Shown here: one piece after another, positions 54,101 through 62,377 of the stretch
Layout: each line of letters begins with the position of its first letter
Numbering within the stretch: position 1 is the first letter of the stretch
Assembly: GCA_937900325.1 (NCBI GenBank)
Contig: CALCEX010000216.1
Location: 4,925 to 68,924, forward strand
DNA: 64,000 nucleotides
Direction: 5' to 3'
Source: an uncultured Clostridia bacterium
Lineage (GTDB): Bacteria > Bacillota > Clostridia > Christensenellales > CAG-138
The notes under the pieces: generated by a model
The model's input: only the letters and a program-made list of their open reading frames with translations
Told to the model about the DNA's origin: nothing
Databases searched by the model: none
Program-made: the position numbers and the translations under genes

Positions 54101-55174
54101 GAAAACAATATAGTAAAATGCAGAGACGTGAACGATCTGCATCACGCGAAGGACGCCTATCTGAATATCGTAGTCGGAAATGTTTACGACACGAAATTCA
54201 CGGGGGATTTCTTCCGGAATATCAAGAAATATGCCGACAGCAACAGCTACAGCCTGAATGCGGTATTCAAATTCAACGTAAACGGCGCATGGGATACGGA
54301 AAGATCCATGGCTAAGGTCAGATCCGTACTTCAGAAGAACAATATTCTTGTATCGAGAAGGTCGTATGAGGCGAAAGGCGCTTTGTTTGATTTGCAGATC
54401 ATGCCGGCGGGAAAAGGTCAGCTGCGCATCAAAGAGAATAAGCCGATCGAAAAGTACGGCGGATACAATAAGATCACCGGAGCGTATTACTGTGTCGTCG
54501 AGCACACCGTGAAGGGTAAAAGAAGCAGAAGCATCGAGCCGGTGTTCCTGTATAAAAAAACTCTTTACGAGAGCGACCCGGTCGCATATTGCCGCGAAAT
54601 ACTCTCGCTTGAAGAGCCCAAGATCATATACCCGAGGCTGCTTACGGGCGCGCTTGTTGAAATCGACGGCAAACGGCTTTATATATGCGGAAGAACCGGA
54701 GATTCTTTATCGTGCAGGCACGACTATCAGCTTGCGCTGTCCGCATCCGACGAAAAATACATAAAAGCGCTTTCACAGCATGTGTCCCGCTGCAATGCAG
54801 AGAAAAACGACAACGTACCGCTCTCTCTGAAAAGCGATATTTCAAGGGAAAACAACGTGAAGCTGTATGAGCTGTTTGTGGCAAAATTACAGGCTCCAGT
54901 GTATTTCCGGCTGTTTTCAAAGCAGCTTGAAAAGCTGCAGAATGAAGCCGAAAAATTCCGTGGGCTTTCTTTGACCGGACAGTGCCGCCTGCTTCTTGAG
55001 ATACTGAAGTTCTTCAAGTGCGACCGGCAGCTGACGGATTTATCCGCAATAGACGGTCCTTCAAAATCCGGAAGCATAACATTCAACAAATCGCTTGACA
55101 AGGTCAAGTCGGCGTTCCTTATAAACAGCTCCGTCACCGGGCTTTATCGGTATAAAACCGATCTGCTGAAGTAA
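51194..55174 (+). CDS. cas9: CRISPR-associated endonuclease Cas9, type II-A
   Basis: The 1326-residue nuclease has all catalytic parts: RuvC-I D18 (YYIGLDAGTDSVGWAV), an arginine-rich bridge helix (RRQQRTARRLNARKRQRL, about 55-75), REC lobe, RuvC-II E769 (IFIEVARDREK), HNH with H851 (DIDHIFPRS) and RuvC-III H984/D987 (LHHAKDAYLN), then a PAM-interacting C-terminus. The start at 51194 follows TCGGAGGAAC; residues of an earlier frame extension have no site. Size and gene order indicate II-A. Codon use has more ATC/ATT and less ATA than host genes, suggesting transfer. Confidence 0.98.
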   Translation: MKSNGNQKRISDYYIGLDAGTDSVGWAVTDPEYNVPRFRGNAMWGVRLFESANTAAERRQQRTARRLNARKRQRLGLLELLFAGEISKIDPAFFIRMKESSLFGEDTTENSEYPLFNDENYNDRDYFKAYPTAYHLRNELVSSDKPHDVRLVYLAIHHILKSRGHFLFDMELSGEYHTVDDLLDELNKRLLNEYGVKAEFKDKEAFVSVITDRNAGITEKKKRIKDLAVVKGETEQLDQLDPMEALYMLTGAAVNPSALFCDESLKPSKRLTLDSDISETADDLAETLGESRFDLIMQLKRIFDAAKLSQMLGSHQYICKAKVEQFNTNKSDLRRLKDFVKENAPGEYNEIFCKKKDKLNNYAAYSGRTRRSGEYSCKREDFCKYLLKKLPGLESADGYGDIFRKIKNNDFLPKLKGSENSVIPNQLHLKELKKILDNAENYLEFLSARDGDGISVKEKIISVFGFRIPYYVGPLNTKSPNSWAVRTDEKIYPWNFDNNVDTEKSAEAFIKRLINKCPYTGDDVLPRESLLYSEFCVLNEINPLAVNGKPLPAEQKNEIFDELFLKSYSKVTKKSIGKFLLRKGYIKEGDEISGIDDTVKSKLKSYHDFSRIMGVRENREMIEKIIKAVTIFGNDRKMLKRWLEKNCGDLEKSQVDSICRLSYGDWGNLSETLLTGIYTPDENGEARSIIQMLHETNNNLMQLLSKRYYFGENAEKYRNEKYAPSDSLLDMMDGMYLSPAVKRSLLQSIKIVDEIVDARKSAPRKIFIEVARDREKDNVKERTVSRKAKLTELYKSCGKEYTELYNELLSRDESELRKDALYLYYTQLGICLYSGEKIELERLSTDYDIDHIFPRSRIKDDSLDNRVLVKRKYNEEKGNKYPLKKEWRNKNMPLWRMLRDKHLISDKKYERLVRTEELTEEELSSFVARQLVETRQSTKALCAILKAIYGDAGTKIVYSKAGNVSDFRHENNIVKCRDVNDLHHAKDAYLNIVVGNVYDTKFTGDFFRNIKKYADSNSYSLNAVFKFNVNGAWDTERSMAKVRSVLQKNNILVSRRSYEAKGALFDLQIMPAGKGQLRIKENKPIEKYGGYNKITGAYYCVVEHTVKGKRSRSIEPVFLYKKTLYESDPVAYCREILSLEEPKIIYPRLLTGALVEIDGKRLYICGRTGDSLSCRHDYQLALSASDEKYIKALSQHVSRCNAEKNDNVPLSLKSDISRENNVKLYELFVAKLQAPVYFRLFSKQLEKLQNEAEKFRGLSLTGQCRLLLEILKFFKCDRQLTDLSAIDGPSKSGSITFNKSLDKVKSAFLINSSVTGLYRYKTDLLK

Positions 55175-55175
55175 T

Positions 55176-56078
55176 ATGAGCTGGCGTGTTGTGGTGGTAT
55201 CAAGCAAATCCAAGCTTGATTATAAGATGGACTATCTCGTTGTGCGCAGCGCCGACACTGTAAAGCGGGTTCACCTGAGCGAGATCTCGGTACTGCTCAT
55301 TGAATCCACCGCGGTGTCGCTTACCGCATACCTGCTCTGCGAGCTTTCCAGGAGAAAGATCAGCGTTATATTCTGCGACGAAAAACGGTATCCCCATGCT
55401 TCCGTCCTGCCGATTTACGGAAGCCACGATACAGGACTCAAATTCCGCAACCAGATAAAATGGAACGACCATACGAAAAGCTTCGTCTGGGCAGAGATCG
55501 TCCGTGCCAAGATATACGGGCAGATCTCGGTTTTGAAGGAATGCGGAAAGGATAACCGCGATCTGCTTGAACAGTATACCGGCGAGATCGAGCCGGGGGA
55601 CATAACGAACCGCGAGGGGCACGCCGCAAAGGTGTACTTCAATTCTCTTTTCGGTATGGATTTTTCGCGCAGCCAGGACAACAACATAAATGCTGCGCTG
55701 AATTACGGGTACAGCATTATACTATCGGACTTTGCGAGGGAGATCGTGTCAAACGGATATGCCACCCAGCTCGGGATATTCCACGACAATATGTTCAATA
55801 AGTATAACCTGGCATGCGATCTGATGGAACCGTTCAGGCCGTTTGTGGATTATACGGTAGCGAAAATGGATCTGCATAGGTTTGAGCATCCCGAGAAAAT
55901 GCAGCTTGTGCAGATCCTCAACCGCTGCGTTGAAATAGACGGGAGAACGCAGTACCTGATCAACGCCGCGAAGATATATTCAAAAAGCATCTTCGATGCG
56001 CTCAACGAAAACGATATTTCGCAGATAAGGTTTCCCGAATATGAGCTACAGATTTATGAGAATGATACTGTTTTTTGA
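55176..56078 (+). CDS. cas1: CRISPR integrase Cas1
   Basis: The 300-residue spacer integrase has the metal residues E147 (NREGHAAKVYFN), H203 (GIFHDNMFNKYN) and E218 (DLMEPFRPFVD), near the positions known for II-A Cas1. It starts one base after the cas9 stop and its end overlaps the cas2 start by 38 bp. It forms the adaptation complex with Cas2, and Csn2 is expected to join. Confidence 0.97.
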   Translation: MSWRVVVVSSKSKLDYKMDYLVVRSADTVKRVHLSEISVLLIESTAVSLTAYLLCELSRRKISVIFCDEKRYPHASVLPIYGSHDTGLKFRNQIKWNDHTKSFVWAEIVRAKIYGQISVLKECGKDNRDLLEQYTGEIEPGDITNREGHAAKVYFNSLFGMDFSRSQDNNINAALNYGYSIILSDFAREIVSNGYATQLGIFHDNMFNKYNLACDLMEPFRPFVDYTVAKMDLHRFEHPEKMQLVQILNRCVEIDGRTQYLINAAKIYSKSIFDALNENDISQIRFPEYELQIYENDTVF

Positions 56079-56361
56079 CCTGCCGACGGAAACATCGCAG
56101 GAGCGAAGGGAATATACGCGCTTCAGAAAGTATCTTCTGAAAAGCGGTTTTATGATGATGCAGGAATCGGTTTACTGCAAAATCGCGCTGAATCAGACCG
56201 TGGTGAATTCTCTTTATGACAGCCTGCAGAAAAATAAGCCGGGCAAGGGACTTATACAGGTGCTGACCGTCACGGAAAAGCAGTTTTCCAAAATGGAATT
56301 TATACTCGGAGAGTATAATGGCGACATAATAAATACGGATGAAAGGTTTGTGGAATTATGA
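56041..56361 (+). CDS. cas2: CRISPR adaptation protein Cas2
   Basis: The 106-residue protein MSYRFMRMILFFDLPTETSQ has the ferredoxin-like fold with D13 at the first strand end. The start at 56041 is preferred because II-A Cas2 proteins begin with the same MSYR-MRMIL pattern; an inner ATG at 56056 is the alternative. Its gene overlaps cas1 by 38 bp and csn2 by 4 bp. Confidence 0.95.
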   Translation: MSYRFMRMILFFDLPTETSQERREYTRFRKYLLKSGFMMMQESVYCKIALNQTVVNSLYDSLQKNKPGKGLIQVLTVTEKQFSKMEFILGEYNGDIINTDERFVEL

Positions 56362-57023
56362 TGCTTTCGTGCTATGAGCTGCAGACCCCTTTGGAGATCG
56401 AGGCGGGGAAAACCGTTACTCTGGTGATCGAAGATCCCGTGTTTTACCGCAATTTTGTAAATGATCTTCTTGCGCAGGCAAAGGATTTGTCGTCAAGATT
56501 TATGCTGTTTGACGGAGATAAAGATCTGAGCCTTTCAAAGGATGCGGAGATCATAACGGATATTTTTCATATCTCTTTCGATTCGCGCGCCCTGCAGAAT
56601 AAGGTGAACCAGGTCGTGTCCGAGGAGTTCTCCGCATCGTATGCCGATTCGACGGATATTCTTTCACGGATAAACGAAATCGGCGCGGAGCTTCTTTCAT
56701 CATTGGATTTCGAAGCGAATTACACGCCGCTCACGGATTTTAACGGCATTATCAAGCTTCTCGGTTTTGTTGTGGATACTCAGGGTATGTCTTTACCGGA
56801 AAGGATAATGGAGTATACGGACTTTTTGAATCGGTATTGCGGGAAGAGATTTTTTGTGCTTCTGAATCTAAGATCGGCGCTGACACGATCGGAATTTTTG
56901 GAATTTGCAAAAATAGCAGAGTATAAAAAGATCAGTTTCCTGCTGATAGAAAACCACCAGACGGAAAATTGCGATGAAGGAGAGAGTATAAGGATCATCG
57001 ACGGGGATTTATGTGAAATATAA
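56358..57023 (+). CDS. csn2: CRISPR adaptation protein Csn2
   Basis: The 221-residue protein has the Csn2 start (MMLSCYELQTPLEIEAGKTV) and length of the standard subtype, a ring-forming DNA-end-binding partner of Cas1-Cas2. Its presence assigns the locus to II-A. Start overlaps the cas2 stop as ATGA. The array leader begins directly after the stop codon. Confidence 0.93.
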   Translation: MMLSCYELQTPLEIEAGKTVTLVIEDPVFYRNFVNDLLAQAKDLSSRFMLFDGDKDLSLSKDAEIITDIFHISFDSRALQNKVNQVVSEEFSASYADSTDILSRINEIGAELLSSLDFEANYTPLTDFNGIIKLLGFVVDTQGMSLPERIMEYTDFLNRYCGKRFFVLLNLRSALTRSEFLEFAKIAEYKKISFLLIENHQTENCDEGESIRIIDGDLCEI

Positions 57024-57236
57024 TTGCAATTTTTCATCGGTATGTTATAATGCTTTTGAACGGAGGCGTGCGGCCTCCCGAAAGCCGGCCTTTTGCGCCT
57101 TGCGCGCCGGCGAATCGACAAAAATATCGCGCGGACATTTCTGCCGCGAGGTATAGTATTTACGCTGCGAAAATCATTTGAATTTAACATTGTTTTGTAG
57201 TGCAATGAACGATCTCCTCGAAATTTGAGGTTTGAG
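57024..57236 (+). promoter_or_regulatory. CRISPR leader with promoter
   Basis: TTGCAA (57024-57029), a 16-bp spacer and TATAAT (57046-57051) begin immediately after the csn2 stop and read toward the array. Two GC hairpins follow (57061-57077 and about 57084-57112). A weaker second promoter, TTGAAT (57178-57183), 17 bp, TGCAAT, lies nearer. The leader end carries TTTGAGG repeated (57224-57237), running into the first repeat GTTTGAGAG. Confidence 0.65.
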
Positions 57237-58264
57237 GTTTGAGAGTAGTGTAAATTCAGATGGTTCTTAAACGATACGGTTGAGTAGCTTCGAGTAGCGG
57301 AAGTTTGAGAGTAGTGTAAATTCAGATGGTTCTTAAACGATCCCGTTGCTCCTCTGTTGATACCCTCTGTTTGAGAGTAGTGTAAATTCAGATGGTTCTT
57401 AAACAGTAGCATGTTCGATGGTGGTGTGGTTAGCGTTTGAGAGTAGTGTAAATTCAGATGGTTCTTAAACTTCCCCGGCGTCATTGTGGGATAAGTCCTC
57501 GTTTGAGAGTAGTGTAAATTCAGATGGTTCTTAAACGAGGACGGAAGCTACAACATAAAGTACACAGTTTGAGAGTAGTGTAAATTCAGATGGTTCTTAA
57601 ACAGTAGCATGTTCGATGGTGGTGTGGTTAGCGTTTGAGAGTAGTGTAAATTCAGATGGTTCTTAAACTTCCCCGGCGTCATTGTGGGATAAGTCCTCGT
57701 TTGAGAGTAGTGTAAATTCAGATGGTTCTTAAACATCACGCCCGTTAAGGTCGCGCCGCAGCTCGTTTGAGAGTAGTGTAAATTCAGATGGTTCTTAAAC
57801 CGGGGCCTGTGCCACCTATGGATTGTTCGAGTTTGAGAGTAGTGTAAATTCAGATGGTTCTTAAACACACCGGGACGAGCTTCAGCCCGGCGACCTGTTT
57901 GAGAGTAGTGTAAATTCAGATGGTTCTTAAACTATGGTACCATAGATATAAGGGATAATGCGTTTGAGAGTAGTGTAAATTCAGATGGTTCTTAAACTGA
58001 CGGTCGCCGGGCATTATACGGACGCAGGGTTTGAGAGTAGTGTAAATTCAGATGGTTCTTAAACATATGCTAATGCCGCACGTCCCGCGCTACGTGTTTG
58101 AGAGTAGTGTAAATTCAGATGGTTCTTAAACTGGGCGGCGTCTGATCGCTTATGGCGGCATGTTTGAGAGTAGTGTAAATTCAGATGGTTCTTAAACTAT
58201 ATTCGGCTTTTTGTATGTGTTATACCATGTTTGAGAGTAGTGTAAATTCAGATGGTTCTTAAAC
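57237..58264 (+). CRISPR. CRISPR array, 16 repeats and 15 spacers, type II-A
   Basis: Repeats are 36 bp (starting GTTTGAGAGTAGTG and ending GGTTCTTAAAC), all identical as far as I read, including both ends. They start at 57237, 57303, 57369, 57435, 57501, 57567, 57633, 57699, 57765, 57831, 57897, 57962, 58029, 58096, 58162 and 58229. Spacers are 30 bp except number 11 (29) and numbers 12, 13 and 15 (31). Spacers 3 and 6 are identical and so are 4 and 7. The array reads away from the leader and is complementary to the tracrRNA anti-repeat. I found no spacer match elsewhere in the window by eye. Confidence 0.98.
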
Positions 58265-58282
58265 TATTGTTCACAGTTTTTA

Positions 58283-58291
58283 TGGTATAAT
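58283..58291 (+). promoter_or_regulatory. Extended -10 promoter after the array
   Basis: TGGTATAAT is an extended -10 element 52 bp upstream of the small membrane protein gene; no convincing -35 box is spaced for it. Confidence 0.4.
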
Positions 58292-58342
58292 TTGAATACG
58301 AAAATCGAGCAATAAACCGGAATTACCGGAAAGGCGGTATAA

Positions 58343-58552
58343 TTGAAAACAATTGCTTTTTGCAACATTATTTCTCTTATCATCATCGTTGCTTTGATTT
58401 TTGTCATAAGGATTGTAAGTAAGAGGGATTTGGGGAAAAATCACCAACTTATTATTAAAATCATCGTAGCTATTCTCATTGTCTGTGTGACGGCATTCGT
58501 GCTTTTTATTGATGCAATAGCATTTGGCGTTATAGGACCCATTCCCAATTAA
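58343..58552 (+). CDS. Small membrane protein beside the CRISPR array
   Basis: The 69-residue product starts at TTG (read M) with KTIAFCNIISLIIIVALIFV and has two membrane helices (about 6-24 and 38-62) joined by a Lys/Arg-rich loop (SKRDLGKNHQ). GAAAGGCGG precedes the start. I do not recognise it. It lies directly after the array with its own likely promoter, but no direct link to CRISPR function can be seen. Confidence 0.45.
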   Translation: MKTIAFCNIISLIIIVALIFVIRIVSKRDLGKNHQLIIKIIVAILIVCVTAFVLFIDAIAFGVIGPIPN

Positions 58553-58885
58553 CAAATCCGGTTTGTCTGACTGGACACAAAAACCGAATACTGAAAATCG
58601 GACCGTTGACCGGTCGCAATGTGCGAAAGCCCGGCGGTCTTTTTTATCCCCATTTTCAAAAAAGAAGGTCGGTCACAATGGCAGAACCGAAAAACCCCCT
58701 GACCAGCTTCGAGCCGAGAAGGAACGGGCGGGGACGTTCCCTTCGAATCCCCCTTCTCTTTGAATCTGGCAAAGAAAAAAGGCACCCCCTTGGATGCCCT
58801 TTTTCTTGGCGGAGAAGGTTGCCATTTTCGATGAATCCTTATATAAAAAATAACTCAGCGCACAGACGATAACACTCACAGCTAA
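58553..58885 (+). other. Decayed region with a possible 64-residue reading frame
   Basis: An ATG at 58678 with AAGAAGG upstream opens MAEPKNPLTSFEPRRNGRGR and stays open to 58872 (64 residues), but its later part is low in structure and could be junk. The surrounding sequence resembles accessory DNA next to mobilisation genes in Clostridia. I cannot assign a function. Confidence 0.3.
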
Positions 58886-59473
58886 CCTGCGGTTTATAAA
58901 CAACATCGGATAGCCGGGCCGTTTGCAGTTATTCAAGCGGCTCTTTATGCGCCGCTGCGGGAGTTGAAAGCTGAAATCAAAAAGCTGGCCGCATTGGTCG
59001 CCCGTACTGCTCCGACCATTGCGGAGGGACTGGAAAAGCTGCGCGGCCGTGTGCTGGTCTTCCGTTATCAGCTCTCTCACATTCGCAGCGGCAAAGCGCA
59101 TATTCAGAAGTCCCTCGCCGTATGGAAGCCGGAGCCGGAGCGTTACACCGCTCTGGTGCGGCAGATCAAGGGAAAGGGCAGGGAGCGCAAGGCGTTGGTT
59201 GCCGAGAAAAAGGAATTGCCGGTATATCATGTAAAACGGCACAAGGCGCAGGCTGTCCGTACTGCGCAGGAAAAGACAGCAGAACAGCAGTTGGAGGGTG
59301 CCATGCACGAGAAGCCTTCTCTTGTTATGCTGCTCAGCGCCAGGCAGGAGACATGCTGCCTGCTTGGGGAGGATGCGGAGGAGCGGCAGGCGCGACAGCT
59401 CATTATTCACAGGAACCAAGAGCAGCATCGAAATTCTCACAGTAAACGAAAAAGAAATGACCCTGAGCGGTAA
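58886..59473 (+). pseudogene. Truncated C-terminal fragment, possibly of a mobilisation protein
   Basis: A reading frame without a proper start is open from 58886, with AVIQAALYAPLRELKAEIKK followed by a Lys/Arg/Glu-rich helical sequence (TIAEGLEKLRGRVLVFRYQL; EKKELPVYHVKRHKAQAV). It looks like the helical tail of a relaxase or mobilisation protein of integrative elements, whose N-terminal part is missing. The family name is a guess. It separates the CRISPR locus from the ABC gene island. Confidence 0.4.
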
Positions 59474-59541
59474 TACAAAAACGGGACGCGGGGCTCATGC
59501 CCGCGCCCCGAAAGGTGTAGGAGATAATTTGCTTTTGATAT

Positions 59542-60957
59542 TTAGCTGCCAAGTGTCAGCTCATTGACCGCCTCGATCAGATCAACAGTCTGGCTTCTGG
59601 AGACAAGAGCAACGGCTTTCCCATCGACCGTCGCAATGCAGTTCGTACCGTCAAGGCGGTAGAGCGCCAGCGTGAAGGTCGGGAAGTCCTCGTTATCCAG
59701 ATGCACCGTCATGGAAATTTCCTCCTGTCCGGTGGGCGTTTCGTCCGTGAAGCCGGATGCGGAGATCGCTCGGAGTGCCGTTTTGAGATCATAGACATCA
59801 AATTCTTCGGCGTTGTATGTCCAAGTCCCCTCTGCGTCCTCGTCATCCTTGTCCTCCGGCGGGTTATAGGTGAAGGTATAGCTCTCACCGCTCAGGGCAA
59901 CGTCAATACTTGTCACCGTATCAAAGTCCGCTGTGAAGAGCGTCTGGTGGCGCAGCGCGTCATAGGAAACATCCGTCAGCGCGTCAAATTCCGACTGTGT
60001 GATCTGGTAGACGATCTGCGACTCGCCAACGCGGGCATAGCACGTCACATCGGGAAGCTCGTCTGCTTCGTTTGCCAGCGCTTCTTCATACGCCGCCAGC
60101 TCCTCCGGGTTTTGCGACAGGTGCAGCACCAGCGTCCCGGCATCCGTTTTCTTTCCGTCCTCGTCAGAGCTGCTGTATTCGAGCGTGACAGTCAGTTCAG
60201 GGTCATCCAGCCCGAAGGTCGTAAGCTCCTCGCCGGTCACATTATAGCTGACATAGTTCGTCAGGCTCAGAGATTGAATTGCGCTCAGGACGGTATCCAC
60301 ATTGTCCGTATCCAACGGCTGACCGTCTGCGAAGTACACATCGTCCGCGCAGATGCTTTTGCCGTCCTCATCACGGATGATTGCGTAGTTTTCGCCGCCG
60401 GAGAACTCGATCTGCTCTGCGGTATCAAATTCCGGGATGGTATCGTCGAGGATCATATCCCGCAGGACGGCATCAAATTCATCCAGCGGGTCGTGGCTGA
60501 CAAGATATGCCTTGCCGTCACCGATGGAAATATACCGCTGTTCGTCCATTTTGCTGAAGTCGCCAAGCTCAACGGTATAGCTTTCCTCGCCTGCGGTAAT
60601 ACGGATCGTGCAGACCGGCTCGTCAAGGCCGTACTGAGCGTAGTCCTCTACATCGTCAATGGCAAACGCAGCCGCAAAGGATGTAAACTGTTCCAGCAGG
60701 TCATTGATCTTTTCCTCGTCCACGGGGAAGGCGTTATCATCGTCGTAGACCCACGTTTCGTCTTTGGTAAAGGAAAATGTTCCGCTTTCATTCGTCCAGG
60801 AAAGGGCGGTAACGCTGTCCGTAGGAATTTCCAGTATCACTTCGCCGCTGTTTTTGATCTGCTCTTTCTTCTCCTCATAGCGGCTGACGGCAAATGCGGC
60901 GATGCAGACCACAAGGAGAACGCCAAGCAGCGCATAGAGTTTTGTTGCTTTACGCAT
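59542..60957 (-). CDS. DUF4340 domain protein of a Gld-like ABC system
   Basis: The 471-residue protein has an N-terminal membrane anchor (LYALLGVLLVVCIAAFAVS), and then an extracytoplasmic, acidic beta-rich region with repeated units (YGLDEPVCTIRITAGEESYT; FGLDDPELTVTLEYSS), characteristic of DUF4340. The family is usually encoded beside GldG-type ABC proteins, as here. Start overlaps the GldG-like gene by 8 bp. Its role is probably to work on the outer side of the complex. Confidence 0.88.
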   Translation of the reverse strand: MRKATKLYALLGVLLVVCIAAFAVSRYEEKKEQIKNSGEVILEIPTDSVTALSWTNESGTFSFTKDETWVYDDDNAFPVDEEKINDLLEQFTSFAAAFAIDDVEDYAQYGLDEPVCTIRITAGEESYTVELGDFSKMDEQRYISIGDGKAYLVSHDPLDEFDAVLRDMILDDTIPEFDTAEQIEFSGGENYAIIRDEDGKSICADDVYFADGQPLDTDNVDTVLSAIQSLSLTNYVSYNVTGEELTTFGLDDPELTVTLEYSSSDEDGKKTDAGTLVLHLSQNPEELAAYEEALANEADELPDVTCYARVGESQIVYQITQSEFDALTDVSYDALRHQTLFTADFDTVTSIDVALSGESYTFTYNPPEDKDDEDAEGTWTYNAEEFDVYDLKTALRAISASGFTDETPTGQEEISMTVHLDNEDFPTFTLALYRLDGTNCIATVDGKAVALVSRSQTVDLIEAVNELTLGS

Positions 60958-62377
60958 GACGCTTTTTCCTCCTGTCTATCACAGTAAATACGCCGTACAG
61001 CACAAAGGCTGCCGGAATCACACCGATCATCCATGTTTTGAGCATCGCTGCCGCCGACTCGGAGATCGTCAGGTAGTTATAGCTCAGGCTCTTGCTGCGG
61101 ATGGAGACCGCCTCGCGCTCGCCCATCAGGGAGGAAAGTGCGTTCATGGCAAGGTCAAGGTTTGCGCCGGAGGAATAGGCGTTATACGATTCTTCCAGGA
61201 AATAGTTGGACGAGAACCAGATCAGTTGCCCGTCGCTGCCGGTATCCACGGAGACCGCCACGGCAAACGGACCATCAATGTCATCTTCCTCTTTTTCGTA
61301 GGTGTCCAACTGGAAGCCTGCAATTTTACTGAAAGAGTCATACGAAGTTGTCAGCAGCGCCGTTGCGGAATCGCCGGTAATGGTAAGGCCCTGCGCAATG
61401 GGGATGATCGCATAGTAGTTTTCTTCCAGCAGCGGATCGGTGATCTCGCTGGAGGAAATGTCAGGCAGAAGGATGTACGGCTGCTGGAACGCATAATGCT
61501 CACGGTCGCTTTCCACAACGATACCGTCCGCGGCTTCTACGCCGTAGGCCTCCAATACGCTGTAAAGGTTCGTGAGCGTGCCGTCCTCAGTCGGCCCGGC
61601 AATCACAAGCAGCTTGCCGCCGCCCGTCAGATAATCTTCCAACAGCGTCGCTTCTTCCTCGGAAATATCGCTCTGCGGCGCATAGATCAGCAGCGCATCC
61701 GCATCTTCCGGGATTTCATCCGTATTCAGGAGGGAGAAGGACGCAAGCTCGATGTTTTCCTTTTCGATCTGCGTCTGGAACTCGCTGGGGAGGGCTTCCT
61801 CACCGTGACCCTCCAGTGTGTAGACCTTCGGCAGCTCGTCGGAGATCACATAGTCGATGGCCGAGGTAATGGCCCCTTCTCCGTCGAAGGAGTAAACATA
61901 GGAATAGGTCGTATAGTCCACATCGGTGAGATAAATGTCATTATAGCTGATATAGCGGCTCTTGTCGCCGCACTCCACGATCAAGCTGTTGTTCGGCACA
62001 TCCTCGCTGGTGTACTGGCTCGTAAAGGTAGGGAATACATCCGGGTTCTTCTTGGTCACGGTGATATGCGAGGACAGGCTTTCGTACTTGCCCAGCAGAT
62101 TTTCAATGACTTCATCTTCCTCGTCCGCCTGCACGATCCAGTAGATCGTCACATCCTTTTCCAGCGCATTGACAACAACCTTTGTGCTGCTGGTGACGGA
62201 ATAGAGGTTGGTGGACGTAATATCATACTTCGTCACGGAGGTTGGGAGTGCTGAGGCAAGGATATTGACCGCAATGAGGATCGCCAGCACGATCGCCGTT
62301 ACAGCTAAAGAATAAGAGCCGCCCCTTGCCGCAATACGGCTGCGGATCTGATTGCGTTTCATTTTCGGGAATTTCAT
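60950..62377 (-). CDS. GldG family protein (ABC-type auxiliary component)
   Basis: The 475-residue protein has an N-terminal helix (YSLAVTAIVLAILIAVNILA), a large outside domain of the ABC_transp_aux/GldG type (YDITSTNLYSVTSSTKVVVN; LLIYAPQSDISEEEATLLED) and a C-terminal helix (LKTWMIGVIPAAFVLYGVF). It shares one base with the stop of the permease gene (TGATG). In Bacteroidota GldA/F/G serve gliding, but Firmicutes homologues have unknown export roles. Confidence 0.9.
   Translation of the reverse strand: MKFPKMKRNQIRSRIAARGGSYSLAVTAIVLAILIAVNILASALPTSVTKYDITSTNLYSVTSSTKVVVNALEKDVTIYWIVQADEEDEVIENLLGKYESLSSHITVTKKNPDVFPTFTSQYTSEDVPNNSLIVECGDKSRYISYNDIYLTDVDYTTYSYVYSFDGEGAITSAIDYVISDELPKVYTLEGHGEEALPSEFQTQIEKENIELASFSLLNTDEIPEDADALLIYAPQSDISEEEATLLEDYLTGGGKLLVIAGPTEDGTLTNLYSVLEAYGVEAADGIVVESDREHYAFQQPYILLPDISSSEITDPLLEENYYAIIPIAQGLTITGDSATALLTTSYDSFSKIAGFQLDTYEKEEDDIDGPFAVAVSVDTGSDGQLIWFSSNYFLEESYNAYSSGANLDLAMNALSSLMGEREAVSIRSKSLSYNYLTISESAAAMLKTWMIGVIPAAFVLYGVFTVIDRRKKRHA

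Noticed and set aside
51194..57023. Type II-C CRISPR-Cas
   Set aside because: A csn2 gene follows cas2 and Cas9 has 1326 residues, which fits II-A.
56780..57868. Minus-strand reading frames giving repeated FKNHLNLHYSQT
   Set aside because: These are translations of the CRISPR repeats, not a repetitive protein.
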